NCBI RefSeq assembly: GCF_023375815.1 | Contig: NZ_CP067412.1 | Span: 1,116,001-1,180,000 of the forward strand | Length of the DNA: 64,000 nt | Reading direction: 5' to 3' | DNA from: Pseudomonas sp. HS6 | GTDB lineage: Bacteria > Pseudomonadota > Gammaproteobacteria > Pseudomonadales > Pseudomonadaceae | Shown: in pieces, positions 30,225 through 39,000 of the stretch | How positions within the stretch are numbered: the stretch's first letter is position 1 | How the letters are laid out: each line of letters starts with the position of its first letter | Notes under the pieces: generated by a model | Databases searched by the model: none | Seen by the model: only the letters and a program-made list of their open reading frames with translations | Told to the model about the DNA's origin: nothing | Program-made: the position numbers and the translations under genes

Positions 30225-31367
30225 TTAGCGTTGCCACTGGGCGCGCTTCAGCGACCAGACAAAGTCCAGTTTTTTGTAGCCGTTGAAAGCTGTCGGCGGC
30301 AGAGGGGTCGTCGGGTAGACGATCCCGCCATCCTGTTTGATGGCGAAATTGAAGTAGCCCTTGTCGTTCGAGTAGGCGGCTGTGCCATGGCAGGCCAGGC
30401 AGGACGAGGTGTTCTGAAACGCCGACTCCAGCTGAGAGTTGGCCAGCACCTGAGTGATCGGCTGGTACTCGACCCCGATCAATTCGTACTTCGACAGCGT
30501 CGGGTTGCCCGTCTGGAAGCTGGCATTCACCGGTTTGGCGGCCGGGGTCGGCCCGGTGGTGTTGGTCATCGGCGTCGGTGTCGGCGCGTTGGTCACGGTG
30601 TACTTGCTGTTGTTGATGTTTTCGAAGGTGGTCCAGACCCAGCTGTCATCCAGTTTGTTGACCACGTGCAGCCCGCTCAACGCTGCATAACCGACCTGAT
30701 AGGTGCCGTCGTCCTGCTGGAAATAGGCCTGGCCAATGTAGTAACCGTCGTTGGCCAGGGTTTGCCGGTAGGTCGTGTCCGAACCGATCCAGAGCCACGC
30801 CGCCTTCAACTCCCACGAGGTGGCCGGGAAGCGCAGATCACCGGCCAGGGCTGCCTGACCGTTCATGTTGTAGACCTGACGCTGCACGATGTAGTCGAAC
30901 GTATCCTCACCCATCAGCAGTTGAAAGCGCACCGGGTTGCCTCTCTGAGACGCGGGTACGGCGCCACCCATATGCAACGCAAGGCCATCGACCTGTTGCG
31001 TAGCATTGATATTGTGGAAAGTCCGGTTCAGGTCCATCCCCAGTGTTCTGGCTTGCGTGATGACCTCGGCTGGAGGCGCTACGGGACTGGCGTAGGCGCC
31101 GGGCGCAGCACCATCAGGCAAGTAGACCTGGTCCGAAGGCTTCATCGTTTCCCACACCCGGTTACTGGCCTGGGTGGGGCTGAACTGGTTCAGACAGACG
31201 AACCAGTTCCAGGCCATGGTCTCGGGGTTGTTTTCGAACGCGGCTTTGGTCGTGGGGATGTCATTCCCAAACTTCAGGAACTGGCTGCAATCGAAAGGGG
31301 TGGTGTCCTGTGCCTGAGCCAAACCGGCCAGTGCACTGAGAACAGTTATAGAAATGGCTCGCCGCAT
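30225..31367 (-). CDS. Secreted single-CxxCH (c-type heme-like) protein, copy 1
   Basis: Protein of 380 residues from the ATG at 31367 (AAGGAG upstream). The signal peptide ends GLAQAQD (about residue 20). One heme-binding motif CLACH is at residues 323-327. Segments NWFVCLNQFSPTQ, VWETMKPSDQVYLP and WVWTTFENINN mirror the paralogue at 25535-26827. Its first 22 bases overlap the end of eboF, tying this block to the ebo operon. Likely a periplasmic heme protein that handles electrons or peroxide for the product pathway. Confidence 0.75.
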   Translation of the reverse strand: MRRAISITVLSALAGLAQAQDTTPFDCSQFLKFGNDIPTTKAAFENNPETMAWNWFVCLNQFSPTQASNRVWETMKPSDQVYLPDGAAPGAYASPVAPPAEVITQARTLGMDLNRTFHNINATQQVDGLALHMGGAVPASQRGNPVRFQLLMGEDTFDYIVQRQVYNMNGQAALAGDLRFPATSWELKAAWLWIGSDTTYRQTLANDGYYIGQAYFQQDDGTYQVGYAALSGLHVVNKLDDSWVWTTFENINNSKYTVTNAPTPTPMTNTTGPTPAAKPVNASFQTGNPTLSKYELIGVEYQPITQVLANSQLESAFQNTSSCLACHGTAAYSNDKGYFNFAIKQDGGIVYPTTPLPPTAFNGYKKLDFVWSLKRAQWQR

Positions 31368-32791
31368 GGAAGCTCCTTGGCATTGGCCGAGTGGGTGTAT
31401 GAGTGCCCCAGAAAATGCTGAAGGAGCAGTTGTTTCACTGCCGTTGCCGCAAGGGTTTGCGGCAACGACAGATCGCAATTGGTGATAAGCAGCGGGCCGG
31501 TTTCCTCGCGCTCGGGCAGGCGACCGTGACTGCCACGGACCAGTCCGGTGTCCAGTGGAATCAGGTCCATGTAGTAGCGAAAACCGAGTTTCTTTTGCAG
31601 CAGACGCCGCGCGACTCGCAGTTTCGGGAAACGAATGGCCGGGTCGATGAACAGTTCCAGCGGGTCGTAGCCCGGCTTGCGGTGGATGTCCACGGTGCGG
31701 GCAAAGTCGGGTGCCTTGCGATCGTCGAACCAGTAGTAGTAATCGAACCAGTAACCCGCTGCGGCCACGGCCACCAGCTCGCCGCTGCGCGGGTGATCCA
31801 GCTGAAACGCTCGTTGCTCGGCTTTATCCAGCACCTGCTCGATGCCGGGCTGGCGCTGCAACAGCGCTTTGACGCGGGGAATGTCCTGGGCCCGTTTCAC
31901 GTAGACATGTGCGATCTGATGATCGACCACGGCAAACGCTGCGCTGGCGCCGGGGTCGAGCAATTCCCAGGTCAGCGATTGACGTACTTCCAGCAAACCC
32001 TCCGAGCGCAGCACGCGGTTGATCGAAACCGATTGGGTGACGGCTTCGATCCCGTATTCAGACAGCAGCATCACCGCCGCGCCCTGTTCTTCGGCGAAGG
32101 CCAGCAGGCGGCCGACTTCTTTATCGATGGCCCGAACCTCGTCGGCAATCGACGGATGCTCGGGCCCCACACGCTGAAGGCTGTAGTCGAGGTGCGGCAG
32201 GTAGATCAATTGCAGGTCGGGCCGATTGAGCTGGAATTCTGCAATGGCGCAATCGACAATCCAGCGGCTAGACGCAATACCCGCCGCCGGCCCCCAGAAC
32301 CCCGGAAAAGGAAACTCGCCAATCTGTCGTTCGATGGTTTCGTGCAACGAAGCCGGTGACGAGTACAGACCGAACATCTTGCGGCCATCGGCCGGGTAGT
32401 GAGGGCGCGGGGTGATGGCGGCATCCACGTCGGCGTACATGTTGTACCACCAGAACAACTGGCTGCAGCGAAACCCGGGCAACTCGCGCTTGAGCGTTTC
32501 CCAGACCTTTTCTCCCTGGATCAGCGCGTTGGGCTGCAGCCAGAAGCGTACTTCGGCCTGATCGCGAAAGTACCAGCCATTGCCGACGATGCCGTGCTCG
32601 GACGGTGGACGCCCGGTGAGGATCGAAGCCTGAACCGACGACGTGACGGCCGGAAACACCGGTTGCAGGCTGGCCATTTTTGCGGTTTTCAGCAGGGCAT
32701 TGATGTGCGGCGTCGCGTCTCCTAGCAGCGATGGCGTCAGCCCGACCACGTTGATCAGCAGCAGCGGTTGACGTTTTTTTTCAGAGCGCAT
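31346..32791 (-). CDS. eboF: EboF-like alkaline phosphatase / nucleotide pyrophosphatase family protein
   Basis: Protein of 481 residues with the phosphodiesterase/alkaline phosphatase superfamily fold: LLLINVVGLTPSLLG (metal Asp replaced by Asn-Val-Val-Gly), nucleophile Thr in FPAVTSSVQASILTGRPPSE, GIVGNGWYFRD, the YLPHLDYSLQ metal region and LLSEYGI. The first metal ligand, usually Asp, appears altered, so activity may differ from typical members. Translationally coupled to eboE by an 11-base overlap. No signal peptide. Confidence 0.75.
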   Translation of the reverse strand: MRSEKKRQPLLLINVVGLTPSLLGDATPHINALLKTAKMASLQPVFPAVTSSVQASILTGRPPSEHGIVGNGWYFRDQAEVRFWLQPNALIQGEKVWETLKRELPGFRCSQLFWWYNMYADVDAAITPRPHYPADGRKMFGLYSSPASLHETIERQIGEFPFPGFWGPAAGIASSRWIVDCAIAEFQLNRPDLQLIYLPHLDYSLQRVGPEHPSIADEVRAIDKEVGRLLAFAEEQGAAVMLLSEYGIEAVTQSVSINRVLRSEGLLEVRQSLTWELLDPGASAAFAVVDHQIAHVYVKRAQDIPRVKALLQRQPGIEQVLDKAEQRAFQLDHPRSGELVAVAAAGYWFDYYYWFDDRKAPDFARTVDIHRKPGYDPLELFIDPAIRFPKLRVARRLLQKKLGFRYYMDLIPLDTGLVRGSHGRLPEREETGPLLITNCDLSLPQTLAATAVKQLLLQHFLGHSYTHSANAKELPCGEPFL

Positions 32792-34013
32792 CGGCGTACG
32801 CCTCCTGCGCTTGTGGTTGCAGCAATTGCCGCTGGCGCAACTGATCCTCGACCCATTTCAGTTCCGCGGCGATTCCCTGAAGCTGGGCGGCTTCGCTCGT
32901 CGGCCGCAATTGTGCGGGCAGGACGCCCCAACTGTAGGTTTCCACTTCCAGCACCGGCCTGAAATCCTCATGGCAGGCGAGAAAGTCGAAGGTCTGCGAC
33001 AGGGCGATCTGACTACCGCTCAGCTCGGGCAACAACAGCTGTTCGCTGAACAACGGGATGTGGAAATGAATCCTCAACTCGGGGTATCGCTGCGGGTGCT
33101 TGGCGCAATCGACGAGGGCGGCGGGCAGGTCCGCCCACGCCACCAACCGACCCTGTTCATCACGCGCCTTCACTTGATGCAGGTAGGTGGTTTCGCAGAA
33201 GTCGCTCAAGGTCTTGAGGACCTGCTCGCGGCGCTTGTCGTCATCGCAGGGCAGACGACAGATCAAGGCATTGGACAGCTGGATCTTGCCGATGGGCACC
33301 CGTGCCTGACGCAGCTTTTCCAGCGACTGATAGCAGTCTTCGAACATCACCGCCTGATGGCAGACATCAAAACACAGCGCCAGATAGGCATGGTTCGGAT
33401 CCGTGGTTTGCCAGCGACGGAAGAAGGCGATGGCCTGGTCAGTGGTTTCCAGCACGCAGTCCGGTTCCATCTCCAGACAAAACACGATCTTCTTGCCGGT
33501 TTCCCGATGCAGTTGGGCCAGTGATGCTGTGAGTTCGCGCAGTTGATATTCGGCCCGTAACTGTAGTGTCGGATTCCAGGTGGCCGCGTACCCCAGCGGC
33601 ACGCTGGAAATCACCCCCTGATGGCAGTCCGGCGGCAAGGCCTGCGCGAGGATCTGCGCCAGATTCAGGCTGTATGCCAGCCGTTTCGGCTCGGCCCAAC
33701 TGGGCAGGTAAACCTCGGCTTTCACCGCACGGTCATGAAATTGACCGTAGGGAAATCCGTTCAGCGATGTCAGCCGTAGCCCGCTGTGTTGCAGCAGGCT
33801 GAGGAACGCCGAACGCGCCGATTTCTGTTGCAGCTTGGACTCGGCGAGGGCGCTGATCCACAGTCCGCTGTCTTGCGCTTGCAGGCCGCGCAGGGTTCGC
33901 ACGCCCTGAAAGTGCTGCTCGATCGAAGACTGCAGCCCGGCGAGGTCGCGGGTCGGGTGCACATTGCTGCAATAGCCGATCTGCCCGGGCGTCCAGCCCA
34001 TGCCGGCGTTCAT
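32781..34013 (-). CDS. eboE: EboE-like TIM-barrel protein (metabolite traffic)
   Basis: Protein of 410 residues. The ATG at 34013 overlaps the eboB stop as ATGA and is preferred over an upstream in-frame start. It has the xylose-isomerase-like TIM-barrel pattern: GYCSNVHPTRDLAGL at the start, VFCLEMEPDCVLET with a likely metal Glu, LCFDVCHQAVMFED, GKIQLSNAL and LRIHFHIPLF. In ebo clusters EboE helps deliver precursors to the periplasm; its reaction is not established. Confidence 0.8.
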   Translation of the reverse strand: MNAGMGWTPGQIGYCSNVHPTRDLAGLQSSIEQHFQGVRTLRGLQAQDSGLWISALAESKLQQKSARSAFLSLLQHSGLRLTSLNGFPYGQFHDRAVKAEVYLPSWAEPKRLAYSLNLAQILAQALPPDCHQGVISSVPLGYAATWNPTLQLRAEYQLRELTASLAQLHRETGKKIVFCLEMEPDCVLETTDQAIAFFRRWQTTDPNHAYLALCFDVCHQAVMFEDCYQSLEKLRQARVPIGKIQLSNALICRLPCDDDKRREQVLKTLSDFCETTYLHQVKARDEQGRLVAWADLPAALVDCAKHPQRYPELRIHFHIPLFSEQLLLPELSGSQIALSQTFDFLACHEDFRPVLEVETYSWGVLPAQLRPTSEAAQLQGIAAELKWVEDQLRQRQLLQPQAQEAYADAL

Positions 34014-34894
34014 TTGATCACCGGTTCCTGGCCCCGCAGGGCGGAGTTTTCCTGCCACTGCCGGCGCTGATCGATGGGCAGCGGGGTGCTGATCAGGGTT
34101 TTGTCCAGCTGACCGCTCTGGGCGAAGAAATCCACCGGGTTGTGGAACAACACTTGCTCGACCTGAGCCTCGCTGAAGCCGGCCGCCAGCATCGCCTGAC
34201 CGGTTTTCGGCACTTTGAGCGGGTCGCTGATGCCCCAGTCGGCGGCGCTGTTGACCACCATTTTTTCGGTGCCGTACTGCTGGAGCAGGGCGACCATGCG
34301 CTGTTCCGACATTTTGGTATTGGGGTAGATCGAGTGACCGCGCCAGCAGTCGCTGTCCAGCACCAGCGGCAGGGTCAACTCGTTGAGGTGATCGATGATC
34401 ACCAGGTTCTCATTGATCCCCACTTCGCGAATCACTGCCAAAGTGCGTTTGGTGCCGCCGATCTTGTCGCGGTGCGGCGTGTGTACCAGCACCGGCAAGT
34501 TGAACTGTCTGGCCAGTTCCAGCTGTGCGGCGAGAAAGCGATCTTCCTCGGGCGTGATGTCGTCGTAGCCGATTTCGCCGACCGCGACGACGCCGTCTTT
34601 CACCAGATAGCGCGGCAGAATTTCCAACACTTCGTTGGCCACCGACAAGTCATTGGCTTCCTTGGGATTGAGGCCGATGGTGCAGAAGTGATGGATGCCG
34701 AACATGCTGGCGCGAAAGCGCTCCCAGCCCAACAGGGTGTCGAAGTAATCGATGAAACTGCCAACGCTGGTCCGGGCCTGACCCTGCCAGAAGGCCGGTT
34801 CGATCACCCCGGTGATGCCGGCGGCGGCCATGTTCTGGTAGTCGTCGGTGGTGCGGCTGACCATATGAATGTGCGGGTCGAAGTACTTGGGCAT
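34010..34894 (-). CDS. eboB: EboB-like TatD-family metal-dependent hydrolase
   Basis: Amidohydrolase-fold protein of 294 residues. The metal-binding HxH is in YFDPHIHMVSRT near the start. A conserved Glu lies in AVGEIGYDDITPEEDRF, then LVHTPHRDK, IIDHLNE and the final Asp in NSAADWGISDP. This matches the TatD-type EboB of ebo clusters. The ATG at 34894 follows the eboA stop by 36 bases. The substrate is unknown. Confidence 0.82.
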   Translation of the reverse strand: MPKYFDPHIHMVSRTTDDYQNMAAAGITGVIEPAFWQGQARTSVGSFIDYFDTLLGWERFRASMFGIHHFCTIGLNPKEANDLSVANEVLEILPRYLVKDGVVAVGEIGYDDITPEEDRFLAAQLELARQFNLPVLVHTPHRDKIGGTKRTLAVIREVGINENLVIIDHLNELTLPLVLDSDCWRGHSIYPNTKMSEQRMVALLQQYGTEKMVVNSAADWGISDPLKVPKTGQAMLAAGFSEAQVEQVLFHNPVDFFAQSGQLDKTLISTPLPIDQRRQWQENSALRGQEPVIK

Positions 34895-34930
34895 GGTGAA
34901 TCCTCATCAAGGGAAAGGAGACGTCGGGCA

Positions 34931-35686
34931 TCAGTTCAGGTGGCCGCGCCATTCCGGCGGCAAGCGTTGCTGTTGATTCAGGCCGGCCAATCGTTGGCGT
35001 TGCGCTGGGCTGAGCTGGTCGAAGGCAATCGCCAGGGGCAATCCGGCGGATACCGTCCGGTCAGCGGCGAGCTGTTCTTCCAGCAGGTCGAGGGCCAATT
35101 GATTGAGGGTGACGCTGCGTCGCTGCGGCAGACCGATCAGGCGCTGCACGTCGAGCCCCATGCCCAGCGCCTTCAGCACCAGTTGGTGGAAGGCCCGCTC
35201 CGGGTAATGACGCGACGGGTAAAGGGTGTCGAGGGCGAGGGCGGCAAACACCCGGCTGTTGCTGGTACGTCCGGCCTGCAACGCCAGTTCGACGCATTGC
35301 CCATGGCTATCGAGCCAGTCGAAGGCTTTGAGGGTGGCGATCTTTTCCTGATCGTCGCCCCAGAGAAAAAGCTGGCGCAGCAGGGACAATTGTCCGTCCC
35401 GAGAGGACAGTTCCAGGACCTGCGCCAGCAACAACGCACGTGCCAACTGGATCAGGCTCCAGTGGCTGTCGGGCAGTGCACGGTCACGTAGATGGCGCTT
35501 GCACTGGCCGCTCAAGAGCGCCGCAGTATTGGCGTCCGGCTGCCGGGCCAGTTGCGCCTGTGCCTGACGCCACCAGTGCAGTTCGGTCTCATCGAGTTGC
35601 CTGGTCAAGGCCTGATGATGTTCGGCGAGGCAATCGAGGCGCATGCCGAGGGCCGCCGTCGGCGGCGCAGTGACGTCCATGTTCAT
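34931..35686 (-). CDS. eboA: EboA-like helical protein
   Basis: Protein of 251 residues from the ATG at 35686, which overlaps the eboC stop as ATGA. A long upstream extension in the same frame is only shadow sequence from eboC. The protein is almost wholly helical, with HEAT-like stretches such as SLIQLARALLLAQVLELSSR, DQEKIATLKAFDWL and ALNTLYPSRHYPERAFHQLV-like repeats (approximate reading). EboA is a conserved but uncharacterised part of ebo clusters. Confidence 0.75.
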   Translation of the reverse strand: MNMDVTAPPTAALGMRLDCLAEHHQALTRQLDETELHWWRQAQAQLARQPDANTAALLSGQCKRHLRDRALPDSHWSLIQLARALLLAQVLELSSRDGQLSLLRQLFLWGDDQEKIATLKAFDWLDSHGQCVELALQAGRTSNSRVFAALALDTLYPSRHYPERAFHQLVLKALGMGLDVQRLIGLPQRRSVTLNQLALDLLEEQLAADRTVSAGLPLAIAFDQLSPAQRQRLAGLNQQQRLPPEWRGHLN

Positions 35687-36573
35687 GTCGGTTTGATCCA
35701 GCGCTGAAAGTGTGGGAGCAGGAAAAACACCAGGACACACAGCAGGCTGCCCAACGGTTGGTTGGCCACGGCCATCACCAACGCATCGAACAGGGGCAGC
35801 GCCGCAAGGCCTGCACCGATAAAGGCGCGGACCTTTCGCTGCTGCGGGTGGGCGAGGTGGTGCCAGTAATGCCAGCCCAGCCAGCCGAGCCAGAGCAGCA
35901 GCACCGGCCAGAACCACAGGTTGTCGGAGTAGATCGCCAAAGCGAGCGGGCTCAACATCAGGAGCAACGGCAGGCGGCTGAGCAACTGGTTGTTGTGCTC
36001 ATTGCGCGCCAGATAGGTCAGCCCGCTGATGTAGACGCCCAGCAATATTGCACAGAGCCAGATCGGCTCCGGCGGCACCGCCAGACTGGCCGCCGCCGTG
36101 AGGTACAGCGCCGAGCGGCAGGCGCCCATCAGCCAGACGCTGTGGGCGTATTTCTTGTGCAGCACGTTGTAGCCGATGATGCAGCCCACCAGCAGAGTGA
36201 CGCTGGCCAGCAACCAATGCGGCTGATCGATCAGTTGGCTCAAGCCCAGCACCGAAGCCGCCGCCAGTGTCAGCAACAACACGGTGGCGAGGCGCACTTG
36301 CTGGCGGCTGACCAGCCCCAGCGTGATGGGCCGCGGATTCTGGTGTTGTTGGTCCCAGTCGGCGTCCAGCAGATCGTTGAGCAACATGCCGGCCAGATAC
36401 AGCAGCGACAGGGTGAACAACAGCAGAATCCACACCAGCGACGAAGGCGGCGCCAGGGCACCGGCGCTGCTGGCCAGCAGGGCTGCTGCCAGGGTGTTGG
36501 TCCACACCGTGGGCAGGTTGGAGACGCGGCCCAGGGTCATCCAGGTCTTGAGGTTTTGCGGGGACTGGCTCAT
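35683..36573 (-). CDS. eboC: EboC-like UbiA-family prenyltransferase
   Basis: Integral membrane protein of 296 residues with about eight or nine helices. The Mg-diphosphate motif NDLLDADWDQQHQNPRPIT (about residues 66-84) matches the NDxxDxxxD site of UbiA enzymes. The second aspartate-rich motif is weaker, in the SGLTYLARNEHNNQ region. It likely prenylates or handles a lipid-linked aromatic compound. Overlaps eboD by 4 bases. Confidence 0.82.
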   Translation of the reverse strand: MSQSPQNLKTWMTLGRVSNLPTVWTNTLAAALLASSAGALAPPSSLVWILLLFTLSLLYLAGMLLNDLLDADWDQQHQNPRPITLGLVSRQQVRLATVLLLTLAAASVLGLSQLIDQPHWLLASVTLLVGCIIGYNVLHKKYAHSVWLMGACRSALYLTAAASLAVPPEPIWLCAILLGVYISGLTYLARNEHNNQLLSRLPLLLMLSPLALAIYSDNLWFWPVLLLWLGWLGWHYWHHLAHPQQRKVRAFIGAGLAALPLFDALVMAVANQPLGSLLCVLVFFLLPHFQRWIKPT

Positions 36574-38444
36574 TTCGCGAAGCCCTCGCTCAGGTCGAGG
36601 GCCGGCGCGTTACGGGCGGACAGCTTCAGCAGCGCCTGTTCCATTTGCGCGTCGTCGATTTCATGCAGGTCCACCGACTGGCCGATTCCGCTGAGCATCG
36701 GGATCGAGAGTTGTCCGCCGAGGTGTTGGCGGAACTCCTCCAGCCCAAGCAACACCGGTGAGCGACCTTGCGCATCTTTGAGGGTCAGTTCCGGCGGGCA
36801 CAGGTTGAAACCGAGTCTGCTCAACAGGCTCATCACCCGTTCACTGTCGGCGTCGCTCAACAGCCCGAGGGCATTGGCGTAGAGCCCGTCGAGAGCCATG
36901 CCCACCGCAACCGCTTCGCCATGGCGCAACCGGTGGTGGCTGAGGTTTTCCAGTTTGTGCGCGGCCCAGTGCCCGTAATCCAGTGGCCGCCCGTTGCCGC
37001 GTTCGAAGGGGTCGCCGGCGCCGGTGATGTGCGCCAGGTGCAGTTCGGCGCAGCGGCGAATGGCATAGCGGCTGGCCGCGTGATCGAAGCGGGCGAGGGC
37101 GTCGGCCTGTTGTTCCATCCATTCGAAGAACGCCCTGTCCTTGATCAGCGCGACTTTCACCGCTTCGGCCAGCCCGGCGATCTGGTCGCGGCGGGTGAGG
37201 CTGGTCAGCAATTGGAAGTCATTGATCACGGCCGTAGCGGGGTAGAAAGCCCCCAACAGGTTCTTCTGGCCGAAGGCGTTGATGCCGTTTTTCACCCCGA
37301 TGCCCGCGTCGTTCTGCGCCAGCACGGTGCTCGGCACGCGGATCAGGCGGATACCGCGATGGAAGGTGGCGCAGGCGTAGCCCACGCAATCCAGTACCGC
37401 ACCGCCGCCAAGGGCCAGGACATAACAATGCCGGTCCAGCCCGTGTTTCAGCATGTCGGCGTAGAGCTGCTGCAACACCTGTGAATCCTTGCTCAGCTCC
37501 CCGGCCGGAACGGCAATGGGCGGCGCCTGCAAATGCAGGTCCGCTGCATGGGCGGCAAAGTAGCCATCGATCTGTTCCAGCAAGTGCGGCGCGCTTTTCA
37601 GCAGTTGTTCATCGGCGAACACCATCACCGTCACCCGGCCGTTTTGCCGGGCGGTGAGTTGTTGATGAAGGCAGGGGTTGGAAGAATCGAAGAGGTGATC
37701 GGTGAACACCACCGGGTAGTCGTAACTGACCTCGAAACGCCCGTGCAGCACTTGCTCGGCGCCGTTTTTGCGCAGTGCCTTGAACAGGCTGTACCCGGCG
37801 ATGAACAACCCCGGCAATACCATGCTGGCGAGGATGGTCACCAGCAGCGCGTTCTCTTCGACGAGGAACGTACCGATGGCGCTGTAGGCCAGAGCCAGAC
37901 CGGCGTTGGCCAAGGTAGTCACCAGTAGAAACGCCCGTAGCGGATAGCGTTGCATGCCCGCCGCCACCACTGAGGTTTCAGCCAATACCGGCACGCCGCG
38001 CAGACAAATCAACGACAGCGTGCTCAGTCGATAAGCCATCTGCCCAGGCTTGCGTTGATGCAATCCGAGACGACTGGACAGCATCCGGAAGTAACCGGCG
38101 CCCAACGCATAACCCAACCCGGCACCCAGACACAGGCCAATGAAAATCACCAGATAACCGCCGACACTGCCCAGCATGGCCACGGCCAGTAGCGCGACCA
38201 CGCTAGAAGGCACGGGCAATACAACGTCCAGCGCCAGCAAGGCGATCAGCAAAAGCGCCAGGTTGATTTGCTGGGTGGGGGAAGACGGAAGGTACAGATC
38301 GAGATGGTTGAGGAAGTCCTGGATCTGCTGTTCGAACAACACGAAGCTGGCGATCACAAGACCCGCAAAGCAAAACAGTGACAGCCAAAAATGTTCGGCT
38401 GGCGCCTTTTTCGAGAGCGCACGATACCAACGGCTGTGCTTCAT
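36570..38444 (-). CDS. eboD: EboD-like 3-dehydroquinate-synthase-family protein fused to an N-terminal VTT/DedA membrane domain
   Basis: Fusion protein of 624 residues. Residues 20-225 form a polytopic SNARE-associated/VTT (DedA-type) domain with the core LRGVPVLAETSVVAAGM. Residues 230-600 form a sugar-phosphate-cyclase domain: LALGGGAVLDCVGYACATF, VPSTVLAQNDAGIGVKNGIN, GQKNLLGAFYPATAVIND, AGLAEAVKVALIKD, and metal histidines in DYGHWAAH and RHGEAVAVGMALDG. Stand-alone EboD has only the cyclase domain. The ATG at 38444 (GAGGG upstream) is chosen over the adjacent TTG. This is the first gene of the twelve-gene operon. Confidence 0.82.
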   Translation of the reverse strand: MKHSRWYRALSKKAPAEHFWLSLFCFAGLVIASFVLFEQQIQDFLNHLDLYLPSSPTQQINLALLLIALLALDVVLPVPSSVVALLAVAMLGSVGGYLVIFIGLCLGAGLGYALGAGYFRMLSSRLGLHQRKPGQMAYRLSTLSLICLRGVPVLAETSVVAAGMQRYPLRAFLLVTTLANAGLALAYSAIGTFLVEENALLVTILASMVLPGLFIAGYSLFKALRKNGAEQVLHGRFEVSYDYPVVFTDHLFDSSNPCLHQQLTARQNGRVTVMVFADEQLLKSAPHLLEQIDGYFAAHAADLHLQAPPIAVPAGELSKDSQVLQQLYADMLKHGLDRHCYVLALGGGAVLDCVGYACATFHRGIRLIRVPSTVLAQNDAGIGVKNGINAFGQKNLLGAFYPATAVINDFQLLTSLTRRDQIAGLAEAVKVALIKDRAFFEWMEQQADALARFDHAASRYAIRRCAELHLAHITGAGDPFERGNGRPLDYGHWAAHKLENLSHHRLRHGEAVAVGMALDGLYANALGLLSDADSERVMSLLSRLGFNLCPPELTLKDAQGRSPVLLGLEEFRQHLGGQLSIPMLSGIGQSVDLHEIDDAQMEQALLKLSARNAPALDLSEGFAK

Positions 38445-39000
38445 CAAGCATCCCTCTTGAATGGTTATGACTGAGTTCCGTTCAGTAACTAAAAGCAGAG
38501 TCTGAATTATTTCAGGGGAATGAATGCTCCCGCCTTGAAGGCTGTTTTTATTGTTCGGCTGATGGTAGTCGTGAAGATATTCATGAACCTAGACGGTGTT
38601 TGTGTTTTTGCAAGTCGATTGGGTGAGCGCGTTTTTCGGAGAGTGTTTAGTGGGTGTGGGAACGTCGCAAGGTGCTGATTTTCGGTCGTGGATTTGTTTC
38701 GTGTTTTCAACATGATGAGCGATTTTGTTGAAGTGTTTTAAATGCTGTTTAATCGGCGAAATGAGAAATCGTTTCAACTGGTTTGATTAGCAAGCTACTT
38801 AGATAGTGGCTATGTGGCATTATTTTTTGTTATTTGAGTTATTTCTGTTTGTTATAAGTGCTTAAGAAGGTTGGTCGAGCGGGTCTCCTCACGTCGGGAA
38901 TCAGATTCAAAATACAGCAGCAGTTTAATGAATCGGCTATACATCCAAGTTGCATGGCGCAATGCCATAACGGGTCTGGTTACAAATAAGGAGCGTCGAT
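38445..39000. other. AT-rich divergent intergenic region
   Basis: About 555 bases, visibly AT-richer than the flanking ebo genes, separating the minus-strand ebo operon from the plus-strand lipoprotein gene. Short ORFs exist on both strands but have no ribosome site, family match or pseudomonad codon bias, so none is called. It marks the left border of an atypical-composition block reaching about 49.0 kb. Confidence 0.6.
38470..38486. promoter_or_regulatory. Palindrome ahead of eboD (candidate operator)
   Basis: ACTGA-gttccgt-TCAGT lies 25-42 bases upstream of the eboD start, where a repressor would overlap the promoter. The half-sites resemble TetR-family operators. No TetR gene is in the window. 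Confidence 0.35.

Noticed and set aside
35687..35917. N-terminal extension of eboA frame to 328 residues
   Set aside because: It lies inside eboC; the ATGA overlap at 35686 gives a natural coupled start.
38507..38777. Short minus-strand ORFs of 62-68 residues in the AT-rich gap
   Set aside because: No ribosome site, no family match, and composition as expected for random open frames in AT-rich DNA.
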